This document shows, piece by piece, positions 37,811 to 45,178 of a stretch of 46,539 bases of DNA. The DNA lies in IMG/VR virus record IMGVR_UViG_3300032116_000359, positions 1-46,539 of that record. One strand, given 5' to 3'. Both the position numbers and the translations under genes were made by a program. The notes under the pieces are model-generated. The model saw only the letters and a program-made list of their open reading frames with translations. It did no database searches and was not told the origin of the DNA. Source of the stretch: a virus. Each line of letters begins with the position of its first letter. Position 1 is the stretch's first letter.

Positions 37811-39017
37811 CAGTATAGATAAGTTCAGAAATCTTACCCTTTTCAAAGTCATGAAGTTCCATAATAGCCTGACGCTTAGACCCTACAAATTTGTTATGGT
37901 AGTGCCAATAGTCAGATTTGGAAAGACTAGGAAGATGTTTCAAAGAGAACCCGTTAAACTCATTTTCACTGATGTATTCAGTGGTCTTCTTAGAATGGAA
38001 GTGTCCTGTATAACAAGTTCTATAAATAGTTGATCCCCACTCTTTTGCAAACTCTGTAGCATAAACAAGAGGGGTATTCTTTTTAGTTACATCCCCGTGC
38101 TCAAAACCAAAGAAGTTATTACCACAAGTAATTACTTTTCTTTCAGAATACTCTACATCAAATATTACTCTTTCGTCCTTTATAGACTTAGAGATAGCAT
38201 GAGCCAAATGGTAGGAGCTTAGTCTATCGTGGTTACCTGGAAGATATATAACATGTAATTCCTGGGTAAATTGAGCTAAGTAGTTAACAGCCCAGTAGAT
38301 GGATTCAAAAGCATCCTTATATGCTTCTTGGGCTCTCATACTATTATCTACAGGAGTTCCACTGGTAGTTGTACCATTAAAGGTATCCATGTTTAAGATA
38401 TCACCACCAAAAACAAATACAATCTTAGACAAACAGTTGGAAGCATATGCTCTATGTACAAGATTAGTTACAGCACTTCTAAAGTCTTGTACCACTGTAT
38501 CATTATCCTCCTTACCAAAATGAAGATCTTGTACAGATAAAATAGCCACTACATCATTAATAAACTTGTCATTAATAATAGGTAGTGGCAAAGGCTGTGT
38601 AAGAGGATTGAAGTTCTTTATAACTTCAGCTAGAGCATTATCAGGAGTATCTTTAATCTGGGTAACCATGGCTGAAACAAGCCAACGGTCATTCTGCTGT
38701 TTATTCCAATAAGAAGATAGTCTCCATTTCTTTGTATCTATCTTAAGGATTTTAATAATGTCTTCAGGACCACAGGGTTCTGATGTAGATATACCCACAA
38801 TCTCAGCTGTACCCTTGTCTAAGTTTTCACTAAACTTGACTACAGAATCGTTAAATTTAGGAGGTGGATTTAGATAGAAATAAGAAGGATCAGGAGAATT
38901 TAAAATTTCTTGTTTTAATTCTCTGTACTTTTCTATAGGAATTCCTAACTTTGCAGAACAATATTCATCAGACTTTTTCCATCTGAGTGTCCCATATACC
39001 CTGTTAATTAGACTCAT
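37806..39017 (-). CDS. calcineurin-like metallophosphoesterase (403 aa)
   Basis: The full metallophosphoesterase motif set is present: D164-L-H166 (DLHFGK), GGD206ILN209, GN262H263D264, H307GD and GH339FH341. These residues form the two-metal site that hydrolyses phosphodiesters or phosphomonoesters. The N-terminal 155 residues form a separate helical/beta module with no match I can name (LGIPIEKYRELKQEIL, then RWLVSAMV). Many phages encode such enzymes, sometimes SbcD-like, for DNA end processing or cyclic-nucleotide cleavage; the substrate here is unknown. It is the first gene after a rho-independent terminator, preceded by about 80 bases of AT-rich DNA, so it probably starts a new transcription unit that continues into the neck and tail genes. 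The catalytic class is secure; the biological role is open. Confidence 0.85.
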   Translation of the reverse strand: MSLINRVYGTLRWKKSDEYCSAKLGIPIEKYRELKQEILNSPDPSYFYLNPPPKFNDSVVKFSENLDKGTAEIVGISTSEPCGPEDIIKILKIDTKKWRLSSYWNKQQNDRWLVSAMVTQIKDTPDNALAEVIKNFNPLTQPLPLPIINDKFINDVVAILSVQDLHFGKEDNDTVVQDFRSAVTNLVHRAYASNCLSKIVFVFGGDILNMDTFNGTTTSGTPVDNSMRAQEAYKDAFESIYWAVNYLAQFTQELHVIYLPGNHDRLSSYHLAHAISKSIKDERVIFDVEYSERKVITCGNNFFGFEHGDVTKKNTPLVYATEFAKEWGSTIYRTCYTGHFHSKKTTEYISENEFNGFSLKHLPSLSKSDYWHYHNKFVGSKRQAIMELHDFEKGKISELIYTA

Positions 39018-39096
39018 AAAAAATTTTATAGGTTAGTATATGGTGTATAAAATTAAAGCAAAAAGTTTTAAATTCTATACACAAGTTATTAACATT
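39018..39096 (-). promoter_or_regulatory. candidate promoter/leader region of the tail-gene operon
   Basis: AT-rich gap between the terminator and the metallophosphoesterase start. An exact 7-base inverted pair, GTGTATA (39043-39049) and TATACAC (39077-39083), brackets the centre. I find no clear Bacteroidota TAnnTTTG element with a properly spaced TTG, so the promoter is inferred from the terminator directly upstream and the inverted pair only. Confidence 0.3.
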
Positions 39097-39132
39097 AAAA
39101 AATAGAGCCCCAACGTGGAAACGTCAGGGCTT
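39097..39132 (-). terminator. rho-independent terminator closing the fibre/glycosyltransferase operon
   Basis: On the minus strand AGCCCTGACGT and ACGTTGGGGCT pair as an 11-bp stem (two G-U pairs) around a 4-base loop, TTCC, followed by CTATTTTTTAA. The stem occupies 39107-39132 and the U-run about 39097-39103. It lies 35 bases after the stop of the glycosyltransferase-methyltransferase gene and before the metallophosphoesterase gene. It is the strongest terminator visible in the window. Confidence 0.85.
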
Positions 39133-39166
39133 TGTTTGTCAGGATGAAACCAACAAAACCTGACTT

Positions 39167-40483
39167 TTATTTTACAGCTATATCAAAAAAGTTACCTCTA
39201 TTTTGAATATTAGCTACATCTATTTTTTTATATAATAAAAAAGGAATAATATCTTTAAAATATTTATCCTTGTCTATTCTCCAACCAGGATGGAATGATA
39301 TATACATTGGTATATTTAAATCCCAAAGTATAGAATGTTCTTTCAACAAGTCTTGTTCATGTCCTTCTATATCAATCTTTATAACAGATATGTCTTCTTG
39401 TTTAAGACTGTATTTTTCTAAAATTTGTTTAACTGTTAAACAGTCAACTGTAATTGCATTATCTATACAAGAATCTCTAGTTATACTCTCACCAAGAACT
39501 CCCGATCCAAGTGTTATTTGACTTTTTGAAGAGACAGCTTTATTTTCTAAACAAATATTCTTAAACTCATTTAACTGTACATTACGAGAAAGTTCTTTAA
39601 ATGCTACAGGATCTGGTTCAAAACAGATACATTGTTTAGAGTATTGACAAGCAACTAGTGATATTGGGCCAATCCAAGTTCCTATATCAATAAATGTTTT
39701 TTCTTTACTTAATCTTGGAACTATAAAATCAAATGTTGAATTTTCCCAACCTGAATAATGATCATCCCAAAACTTAGAATTTAAAGAAGTTTTTATTACA
39801 TCAAAACTCACTCCACTTTTATTCATCTTTTTTATATCATCCATATATAACTTCTTTATTTTATCTCCCCAGGTTGAAAATGAAACAGCTTCTTTTAAGT
39901 AGTACCTCCACTCATCTGTTAAACTATTTTCATCTAAATACCATGGAACATGTTTTATTGTGTAAGGTTCATCCAATCTAAGAGCACTATAAGAAAAACC
40001 AGATTTGGCTTTATATAATGCAAATGTTGTATCTACATCAGCATCCCAACCATACTTAGTTTTATTTACCCAATATTTAGACTCATGTAGTCTTGCTTGT
40101 TTACCTATTTTACTATCTGGTAAATTATCAATTCTTAAAGAAAAACCAACTTTATTTTTACCAGATTTATCTAATGCTTCAAGCATTTTATCTAACCAAT
40201 CAGAAGGAACTCCATCATATATACAATCTGAATCTGCTACTATAAAGGGTTCACTTCCTTTAATCTTATTGTATCTACCGTTCCAGCATGAATTAGGTCC
40301 TTCGTTTTTAGAATAAAATATATTACAAGGATTTGTTTTATAATATTCTAACAAAGGTGGGTAGGTTGATTCTTGATCAAGTACCCATATTTCAACTCTA
40401 TCTTCTTTTTTTAAAAACTCTATTGTGTTTTTTAAAGTGGTTAGAAGATTTCTATTTACGATTAGAGCTTTTATTTTTTCCAT
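39167..40483 (-). CDS. bifunctional glycosyltransferase (GT-A like) + FkbM-type methyltransferase (438 aa)
   Basis: The N-terminal half starts KIKALIVNRNLLTTLKNTIEFL and carries D84-S-D86 (IVADSDCIYDG), the metal/nucleotide-sugar DxD signature of GT-A glycosyltransferases. The C-terminal half is an FkbM-type SAM-dependent methyltransferase: FIDIGTWIG (264-272, SAM-binding loop), CFEPDP (287-292) and IKIDIEGHE (368-376). FkbM-family enzymes methylate sugar or polyketide hydroxyls, so the fusion suggests a sugar is added and then capped by O-methylation. The preferred start is ATG 40483 (a TTG nine bases upstream is also in frame). It overlaps the preceding glycosyltransferase by 32 bases and is the last gene before the terminator. 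The acceptor is unknown; the nearby Thr-rich fibre proteins are the obvious candidates. Confidence 0.85.
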   Translation of the reverse strand: MEKIKALIVNRNLLTTLKNTIEFLKKEDRVEIWVLDQESTYPPLLEYYKTNPCNIFYSKNEGPNSCWNGRYNKIKGSEPFIVADSDCIYDGVPSDWLDKMLEALDKSGKNKVGFSLRIDNLPDSKIGKQARLHESKYWVNKTKYGWDADVDTTFALYKAKSGFSYSALRLDEPYTIKHVPWYLDENSLTDEWRYYLKEAVSFSTWGDKIKKLYMDDIKKMNKSGVSFDVIKTSLNSKFWDDHYSGWENSTFDFIVPRLSKEKTFIDIGTWIGPISLVACQYSKQCICFEPDPVAFKELSRNVQLNEFKNICLENKAVSSKSQITLGSGVLGESITRDSCIDNAITVDCLTVKQILEKYSLKQEDISVIKIDIEGHEQDLLKEHSILWDLNIPMYISFHPGWRIDKDKYFKDIIPFLLYKKIDVANIQNRGNFFDIAVK

Positions 40484-41228
40484 TAAAATCAATTAACTGT
40501 TGTTTATAATCGACTTTCCACTTTGGTTTAAGCTCTATGCGTCCTGTTGGAATTTTACCATTTTTTCTTAAAGACTCTATATGTTCACTATGTCTCACTA
40601 TAACATTTGGTCTTTTATTATCATCTGTTCCTTGTCCACTCATATGATAAGATCTTCCTCCCCACATATAAAACCAACTTACTTCATCATCGGAAGGAGC
40701 AGCAAATACAACATTTTGTGAGTTGTGTCTAATACTCATAACAAATGTCATATCATAACCAGCATTTTCTAAAGGGTGCCCACCAAGCTTTTTCCATATT
40801 CTTTTACTATAAACAATTCCAGAATTACCTAATCCTGTAATTGAAGTAATTTCCTTATTGTTAAAAAATACACCCCTATGCCAATGAAGAAGATCTGTAT
40901 CTTCTTTAAAGTATTTTGCAATATTACTCAAATGATTAGGTAAAGCAACATCATCGTCATCCCAAACAGCAATTATATCACCAGAACATTTACTAATTGC
41001 AAAGTTTTCTTTTTCTCCAATTGTAGAAAAAGTTTCTTTTAGATTATAGATTTTTACATCTGGATGATCAAATACAAGTTCCTGAAGAGGATAATCATTT
41101 ACAATAATTAATTCTTTTTTTCCAGGATAGTCTTGATTAATAAAAGAGTATAAACTTTCTTCAAGCGTATCTACACGCCCATATGTTATACATTTTGCAG
41201 ATATCAAAGGATAACTTATCTCAGACAT
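40452..41228 (-). CDS. family 2-type glycosyltransferase (258 aa)
   Basis: GT-A fold signature: ISAKCITYGRVDTLEESLYSFI at the start, ELIIVND (40-45), and VWDDDDVALPNHL with the DxD around residues 90-93. Later GYDMTFVMSI and DDEVSWFYMWGG fit the acceptor side of GT2 enzymes. There is no membrane segment, so it is a soluble transferase acting in the infected cell. It overlaps the preceding gene by 13 bases and the next by 32. The start ATG (41226-41228) is preceded by AAGGAGGT, an unusually good Shine-Dalgarno for this genome, and by ATTAAAAACCAA. It ends in TAG, showing that TAG is a stop here. It belongs to a three-gene glycosylation cassette; donor and acceptor are unknown. Confidence 0.88.
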   Translation of the reverse strand: MSEISYPLISAKCITYGRVDTLEESLYSFINQDYPGKKELIIVNDYPLQELVFDHPDVKIYNLKETFSTIGEKENFAISKCSGDIIAVWDDDDVALPNHLSNIAKYFKEDTDLLHWHRGVFFNNKEITSITGLGNSGIVYSKRIWKKLGGHPLENAGYDMTFVMSIRHNSQNVVFAAPSDDEVSWFYMWGGRSYHMSGQGTDDNKRPNVIVRHSEHIESLRKNGKIPTGRIELKPKWKVDYKQQLIDFNGKNKSSNRK

Positions 41229-42136
41229 GTTACCTCCTTGGTTTTTAATATTTCTTCTGCATATTTAATAGAACACTTATCTGTCTTAAAGTCTTCTAAC
41301 TTAATATCATAAGGAAGTGCTTGCTGATATTGTCCTTTAAAAAACATACCCTGATTTCCATCTACTACACCAGCATTATGATAGATTAAATGTTTATCCC
41401 ATTCATTGACATGGGAGGTAGCCCAAGCAAATGATAACTTAGTAGACACCTTTACAATTTTGTCAAAGAACCAAAGATTCCATAAAACAGCCCACATATC
41501 TGCACACCAAATTTGTATTGGGTGTTCTGGTTTATCTTCTCTAATTTGATGATTCACTATTCTATAAAGACTTTCAGCATCATAGTAAGCTTTTTTCCAA
41601 AGCTCAGTGGGAACATTTTTTAAAAGATACTGTGCTCCACCACTATCTGCTTGATTTAATCTTATGAATTTTTTATTTACGTTTACTATTCTTGACATAA
41701 GATCAAGATAGTGTTCTCCTTTTGAAGCAATATATTCAGCTCCAATGTAAGAAACTGTGTCACTTACGTAGCAGATCTCGTCATTTAAAAAAACATCAAA
41801 ATCTACAGATTTTGTAAATACAATATCACAGTCATGATAAAAGATGGTTTCTTTTTCCATCTCAGGATACTTTAACCAATGCTGATAAAGAAGGTCTAAT
41901 CTTACACTAGATATATATGAAGGTTTTACACGTTTATCATTATAAAAATGAAACTGTACATTATTATAATGAGCGGCTAACCTTTTCCACTTTTCAGGAA
42001 TAAAGTCATTATTAATTGCTCCTAATATAATAATATCATTAGGATTGACTCCGTTTTTGATAAAGTTATTAATCATTACCTCTACCTGCCAGGTATAATA
42101 ATCTATTGTAGCAGGTTGTGCACAAATAAACTTCAT
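41216..42136 (-). CDS. putative glycosyltransferase with DxD motif (306 aa)
   Basis: The N-terminus KFICAQPATIDYYTWQVEVMI and the motif YHD102CD104IVF resemble GT-A enzymes that act on peptide hydroxyls or hydroxyproline (HPAT/SERGT-like), but this family link is from memory and weak. Later motifs include QADSGGAQYLLK, WCADMWAVLWNLWFF and HNAGVV, typical of the acceptor-binding half of retaining and GT8-like transferases. No membrane anchor or signal peptide is visible. The start is preceded by ATTAAAAACCAA four bases away, a leader shared with two neighbouring genes. It is the first of three overlapping glycosyltransferase genes and directly follows the Thr-rich 96-aa protein. Confidence 0.72.
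   Translation of the reverse strand: MKFICAQPATIDYYTWQVEVMINNFIKNGVNPNDIIILGAINNDFIPEKWKRLAAHYNNVQFHFYNDKRVKPSYISSVRLDLLYQHWLKYPEMEKETIFYHDCDIVFTKSVDFDVFLNDEICYVSDTVSYIGAEYIASKGEHYLDLMSRIVNVNKKFIRLNQADSGGAQYLLKNVPTELWKKAYYDAESLYRIVNHQIREDKPEHPIQIWCADMWAVLWNLWFFDKIVKVSTKLSFAWATSHVNEWDKHLIYHNAGVVDGNQGMFFKGQYQQALPYDIKLEDFKTDKCSIKYAEEILKTKEVTCLR
41238..41249 (-). promoter_or_regulatory. shared leader motif ATTAAAAACCAA before the GT2 gene
   Basis: On the minus strand ATTAAAAACCAA lies 9 bases before the ATG at 41228, within the 3' end of the upstream coding region. Here it is followed directly by GGAGGT. The same 12-mer precedes the 306-aa and 51-aa genes. Confidence 0.5.
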
Positions 42137-42140
42137 TATG

Positions 42141-42152
42141 TTGGTTTTTAAT
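42141..42152 (-). promoter_or_regulatory. shared leader motif ATTAAAAACCAA before the first glycosyltransferase
   Basis: On the minus strand ATTAAAAACCAA ends 4 bases before the ATG at 42136, in the 28-base gap after the 96-aa gene. It is one of three copies; with one extra 5' A it matches the copy at 45341 over 13 bases. There is no Shine-Dalgarno here, so it may be a Bacteroidota-type A-rich initiation element. Confidence 0.5.
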
Positions 42153-42164
42153 TAAAAGCTATTT

Positions 42165-42455
42165 TTAAGGGAGAGTAGTAGTTGTTGTTGTACTACTAGT
42201 CGTAGTAGTAGTTGTTGTTGTACATTGAGGAAGTTGAGCAATTAAAATTTCAATAATCTCTGTCACTGACATACCTGCTATAATACCGTAGCATGCTAAA
42301 TCTGATCCTGTATAAATTACACAATCAGATTGATAAGCAGCATCACAAGGTTCTGCTCCTTCACAGGTGGTAGTAGTTGTTGTAGTACTGGTTGTTATTG
42401 TCTCAGGACAACAGCAAGGTAAACCATACATATAATTATTGCAGCAACAAGACAT
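42165..42455 (-). CDS. small Cys/Thr-rich surface-type protein (96 aa)
   Basis: Starts MSCCCNNYMYGLPCCCPE, then a Thr tract (residues 20-30), a Cys module SDCVIYTGSDLACYGIIAG (43-61) continuing through VTEIIEILIAQLP, and a second Thr tract (79-94) at the very C-terminus. The Cys module is the same as in the next two upstream genes, so this is a short paralogue. It ends in a bare Thr tail, which could be an O-glycosylation target or could be joined to other subunits. It is immediately followed by three glycosyltransferase genes. There is no signal peptide, as expected for an intracellularly assembled virion protein. Exact role unknown. Confidence 0.7.
   Translation of the reverse strand: MSCCCNNYMYGLPCCCPETITTSTTTTTTTCEGAEPCDAAYQSDCVIYTGSDLACYGIIAGMSVTEIIEILIAQLPQCTTTTTTTTSSTTTTTTLP
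42168..42221 (-). repeat. ACN (Thr) codon tract, 96-aa protein C-terminus
   Basis: About 16 Thr/Ser codons in a row (residues 79-94), using a mix of ACT, ACA and ACG rather than one repeated triplet. Similar tracts lie at 43330-43419, 43618-43695 and 43943-44005. Confidence 0.7.
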
Positions 42456-42468
42456 TTTTATAATTTTT

Positions 42469-43929
42469 TTAAAGTCCGCAAGTAGTTGTATTATTTAAAG
42501 TTACATTACCAGAAGTAACTGTATATCCTGTACCGTCAGTACAAATTGTAATAGTTGTTAAGAAACTTACAGTGGTATAAGATCCTCCACATTGAAAGTA
42601 TTCAATAGATGCAAGGCTACCGTCTGTTTGCAACGTATATTCTACACAAGGTGTAGTACACATTGCTTCATTAGCAGATGATGCATTTGTTAAAACTAGT
42701 GAGCCAACAACAATACATCCTGTATCTATGGTAACTCCTTGAGCTACGATACCAGCAATAGGTTCAGCAGTTCCACCACATAATTGTGCTGACCAAGAAC
42801 CACCACCTGTTCCTCCTGTTACATCATATGTTGCACATTCAGCAGGAGCAGAAGTGGTACTAGTAGTTGTTGTAGAAGTTGTTGTTATACAATCACTTGC
42901 ACATAGTTCAGAAGAAACATTTGCTACAGAAAGACCTGTAGCAAGTACAGTTCCCTGTATTGCACAAATATAAAGTGGTAAAGAAACTTCAGGCGTATTT
43001 ACAGTAACTACTCCCTCACCATAGCAGTTTGTATAAGAAAGATAGTTTGTAGCTGATCCCACCCAACCAATTTGATAACAGACACAAGGAGGTTCTGTAG
43101 TGGTAGTACTAGTTGTAGTTGTTCCACAGAAACCTTCATCGATAATTGTTAAGCCTGGAACAGGAATAATAGAAACTGAATTCTGACATGCACAAACTGC
43201 TGTACTTTGACCATTTAATAACGTAATAGGAATAACCGTTCCCGTTACACATTGACGATATGTTCCACTTACAGATCCTCCACTAAGATTAAAGATCTCA
43301 TAGTCTCTACAATTAGAACAAGGATTAACTGTAGTGGTAGTGGTAGTTGTACTAGTGGTTGTAGTACTGGTAGTACTAGTAGTACTAGTGCTAGTAGTTG
43401 TAGAAGTAGTTGTTGTAGTATTACAACCAGTTCCTCCTTGAAATACAATTATAGATTTGCTGTTATAATAAATCTCATTGTTGCAAACACAAATTGTAAT
43501 TTGAGAATTTGCTGGTACAGGAACACCCGATTGAAAAACTCTATTGCAGTTATTATAACCTATATACTGAATATAACCTGTAATATTTTGTACAACATAT
43601 GTATAGCAAACACAAGGAGCTAGTGTCGTAGTTGTAGTGGTAGTAGGAGGTGCAGTAGTTGTTGTACTTGTGGTACTGGTTGTAGTAGTTGTAGTGCAAT
43701 TTTCACCAAAATAAGCTACTACTAAATCATGTAACACCTCACAAAGCTTATCTCCTTTAGTTACTGGTAAACAAGGATTTGTTTCTCCAGAATATAAAAC
43801 ACAGCAAGCGTCAATCTTTTCCTCACAAGGATCTACAGGTTGACATGTAGTAAGCCCTGTAACTCCCGGAGGGGTACAAAACATGCAAGGATCACAAGTC
43901 CTAGAAGCTGTATTACAGTTACAAGACAT
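42469..43929 (-). CDS. modular Cys-domain protein with Thr-rich linkers, probable virion fibre/decoration (486 aa)
   Basis: Plan: Cys-rich start (MSCNCNTASRTCDPC), the shared Cys module CCVLYSGETNPCLPVTKGD (42-60), then five beta-type Cys domains of about 60 residues at roughly 106-169, 204-269, 282-345, 365-424 and 428-486. They follow a pattern of C-x-x-Y near the start, Y-x-x-C-x-G in the middle, ICxC or similar, and a final Gly-x-Cys. Thr-rich linkers separate most of them (78-102, 170-200, 271-278, 349-360). The organisation resembles mucin-like, glycosylated adhesins. No membrane anchor or signal peptide is present, so it probably assembles on the phage particle. It lies 10 bases after the 408-aa gene and just before the 96-aa paralogue and the glycosyltransferases. 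The existence is secure; the virion role and glycosylation are inference. Confidence 0.72.
   Translation of the reverse strand: MSCNCNTASRTCDPCMFCTPPGVTGLTTCQPVDPCEEKIDACCVLYSGETNPCLPVTKGDKLCEVLHDLVVAYFGENCTTTTTTSTTSTTTTAPPTTTTTTTLAPCVCYTYVVQNITGYIQYIGYNNCNRVFQSGVPVPANSQITICVCNNEIYYNSKSIIVFQGGTGCNTTTTTSTTTSTSTTSTTSTTTTSTTTTTTTVNPCSNCRDYEIFNLSGGSVSGTYRQCVTGTVIPITLLNGQSTAVCACQNSVSIIPVPGLTIIDEGFCGTTTTSTTTTEPPCVCYQIGWVGSATNYLSYTNCYGEGVVTVNTPEVSLPLYICAIQGTVLATGLSVANVSSELCASDCITTTSTTTTSTTSAPAECATYDVTGGTGGGSWSAQLCGGTAEPIAGIVAQGVTIDTGCIVVGSLVLTNASSANEAMCTTPCVEYTLQTDGSLASIEYFQCGGSYTTVSFLTTITICTDGTGYTVTSGNVTLNNTTTCGL
43330..43419 (-). repeat. longest Thr/Ser codon tract (about 30 codons)
   Basis: Encodes residues 171-200 of the 486-aa protein, only Thr with some Ser. 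Codons are mixed ACT, ACA, ACC and AGT, so the protein feature rather than a perfect microsatellite appears conserved. Confidence 0.7.
43618..43695 (-). repeat. Thr-rich tract before the first Cys domain
   Basis: Encodes residues 79-104 of the 486-aa protein, Thr/Ser with an internal APP. Same mixed ACN codon use as the other tracts. Confidence 0.65.
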
Positions 43930-43939
43930 TAACTATTGA

Positions 43940-45166
43940 TTAAGGAGGTGTAGTAGTTGTACTGGTAGTGGTGCTAGTAGTTGTCGTAGTAGTTGTGGTA
44001 GTTGGAGCAGCTAACCCACCTGTAGCAGTATTTTGACAAGTGTAACCATCTTTTGTAATACAACCATCTACTGTAATACTATAAGCTGTTGATGTATCAA
44101 ATCCAGCTGTACTAATATCAAATGTAATTCCAGAAGGATCAGTTGCTTCGGTTACAAGATCAAACGTGTTAGAATAAATATGTCCAGCACCATCTGTAAT
44201 TGTTACAGTAGAAAGTAAAGGGCAGTTGCTAAATCCAGAAGGAATAGTTGTAAGAGCATTAAATGTTAATGTAATTAACTGTCTTGTAGGATCTTGTGCT
44301 GCATTAAATCCTAAGATAAACTGAGTACAATCTACAGCACAACAATTCTTTAATTGCTCTACAGCATCTCTAATATCACAAACTGTAATCCAAAGATTTT
44401 GAATAGACTGTCCAAGATTACTTACCGTATTATTCCATCCTGGAAGAGAGGACATTGTACCTGCTGTACTTAAAGAAGCATCTGCTCCTGTAATACATTG
44501 TCTAGCCTGAGCAATTGTTAAATCTGATACAGTACCTAATGCACTGATATAACTACACAATGCATTAGCCACATCTTCTACAACAGTTTGAATATCCTGC
44601 ACAGAACCTGATAAACAACTGTATACAGAAAGTGCAGGAGTTGTTGCATTTTCTAATGCTGTAATTCTAGCTTCATGATTAGCTAATTCAGCAGTGTGAT
44701 CTGTAACAATAGAATTAATTTGACAAAGAACAAAAGCAGCTCTTTGTGCATATTCACTAAGAGAAAGTTCTGTAATAAACCCACCTACGCCATCTGGTAC
44801 ATATAAACACTCTGGTAAAGTAAGAATAGGTTCTGTATAACAACATCCGTCTGGAGTTGGATTATTATTTATAAGGTCAGATAAACAGCACACCTTATCT
44901 ACAAGAAGTTGTAAAATATTAGCTAAAGTAATCTGTGGTTCTGGAGTAGTTTCACATACTGTAAGCAAACATTGAATGTCTACATCAGATAATCCTAGGT
45001 CTGTTTTAAAATTACAAATTTCAACGGCAACCTTGTATACTACATCAGATACGCTATCACCTTTGCAGAGGTGTAAACACGGTAAATCTGGTCCCTGCCA
45101 AACCACACAGTTTGACGAAATAGGAACACAGTTTTCACTGTTACTGCTAGATCTAACAGGATTCAT
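43940..45166 (-). CDS. fibre-like protein with coiled coil, Cys module and Thr-rich tail (408 aa)
   Basis: The N-terminus carries the shared module NCVVWQGPDLPCLHLCKGDS (19-38). A long helical middle includes HTAELANHEARITALENA, a typical trimeric fibre coiled coil, and repeated CxI/DxQ helices with many Cys. From about residue 280 comes a beta-sandwich-like, Ig/FN3-type domain (LITLTFNALTTIPSGFSNC... AYSITVDGC), then a Thr tail (388-406) ending PP. The layout of anchor module, stalk, beta domain and Thr tail fits a tail or head fibre. It starts 12 bases after a 51-aa gene and is followed by the modular 486-aa protein. The Thr tail may be glycosylated by the enzymes downstream. Family not named; fibre role is inferred. 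Confidence 0.7.
   Translation of the reverse strand: MNPVRSSSNSENCVPISSNCVVWQGPDLPCLHLCKGDSVSDVVYKVAVEICNFKTDLGLSDVDIQCLLTVCETTPEPQITLANILQLLVDKVCCLSDLINNNPTPDGCCYTEPILTLPECLYVPDGVGGFITELSLSEYAQRAAFVLCQINSIVTDHTAELANHEARITALENATTPALSVYSCLSGSVQDIQTVVEDVANALCSYISALGTVSDLTIAQARQCITGADASLSTAGTMSSLPGWNNTVSNLGQSIQNLWITVCDIRDAVEQLKNCCAVDCTQFILGFNAAQDPTRQLITLTFNALTTIPSGFSNCPLLSTVTITDGAGHIYSNTFDLVTEATDPSGITFDISTAGFDTSTAYSITVDGCITKDGYTCQNTATGGLAAPTTTTTTTTTSTTTSTTTTPP
43943..44005 (-). repeat. Thr-rich C-terminal tract of the fibre-like protein
   Basis: Encodes residues 388-408 of the 408-aa protein, nearly all Thr/Ser, ending in PP. Fourth large ACN tract within 2 kb. Confidence 0.65.
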
Positions 45167-45178
45167 AATATTATTTAT

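Noticed and set aside
40484-40492. TTG start for the glycosyltransferase-methyltransferase gene
   Set aside because: An ATG three codons later begins directly at the conserved MEKIKALIVNRN beta strand, so the TTG was not used.
1856-44000. Many plus-strand open frames of 60-140 codons
   Set aside because: They lie opposite long minus-strand genes, have low-complexity Ser/Leu/Ile-rich products typical of antisense frames, and show no start context or domains.
42168-44005. GTN/ACN repeats as a possible CRISPR array or microsatellite locus
   Set aside because: They are inside open frames, encode Thr/Ser, have no spacer structure and no constant repeat unit.
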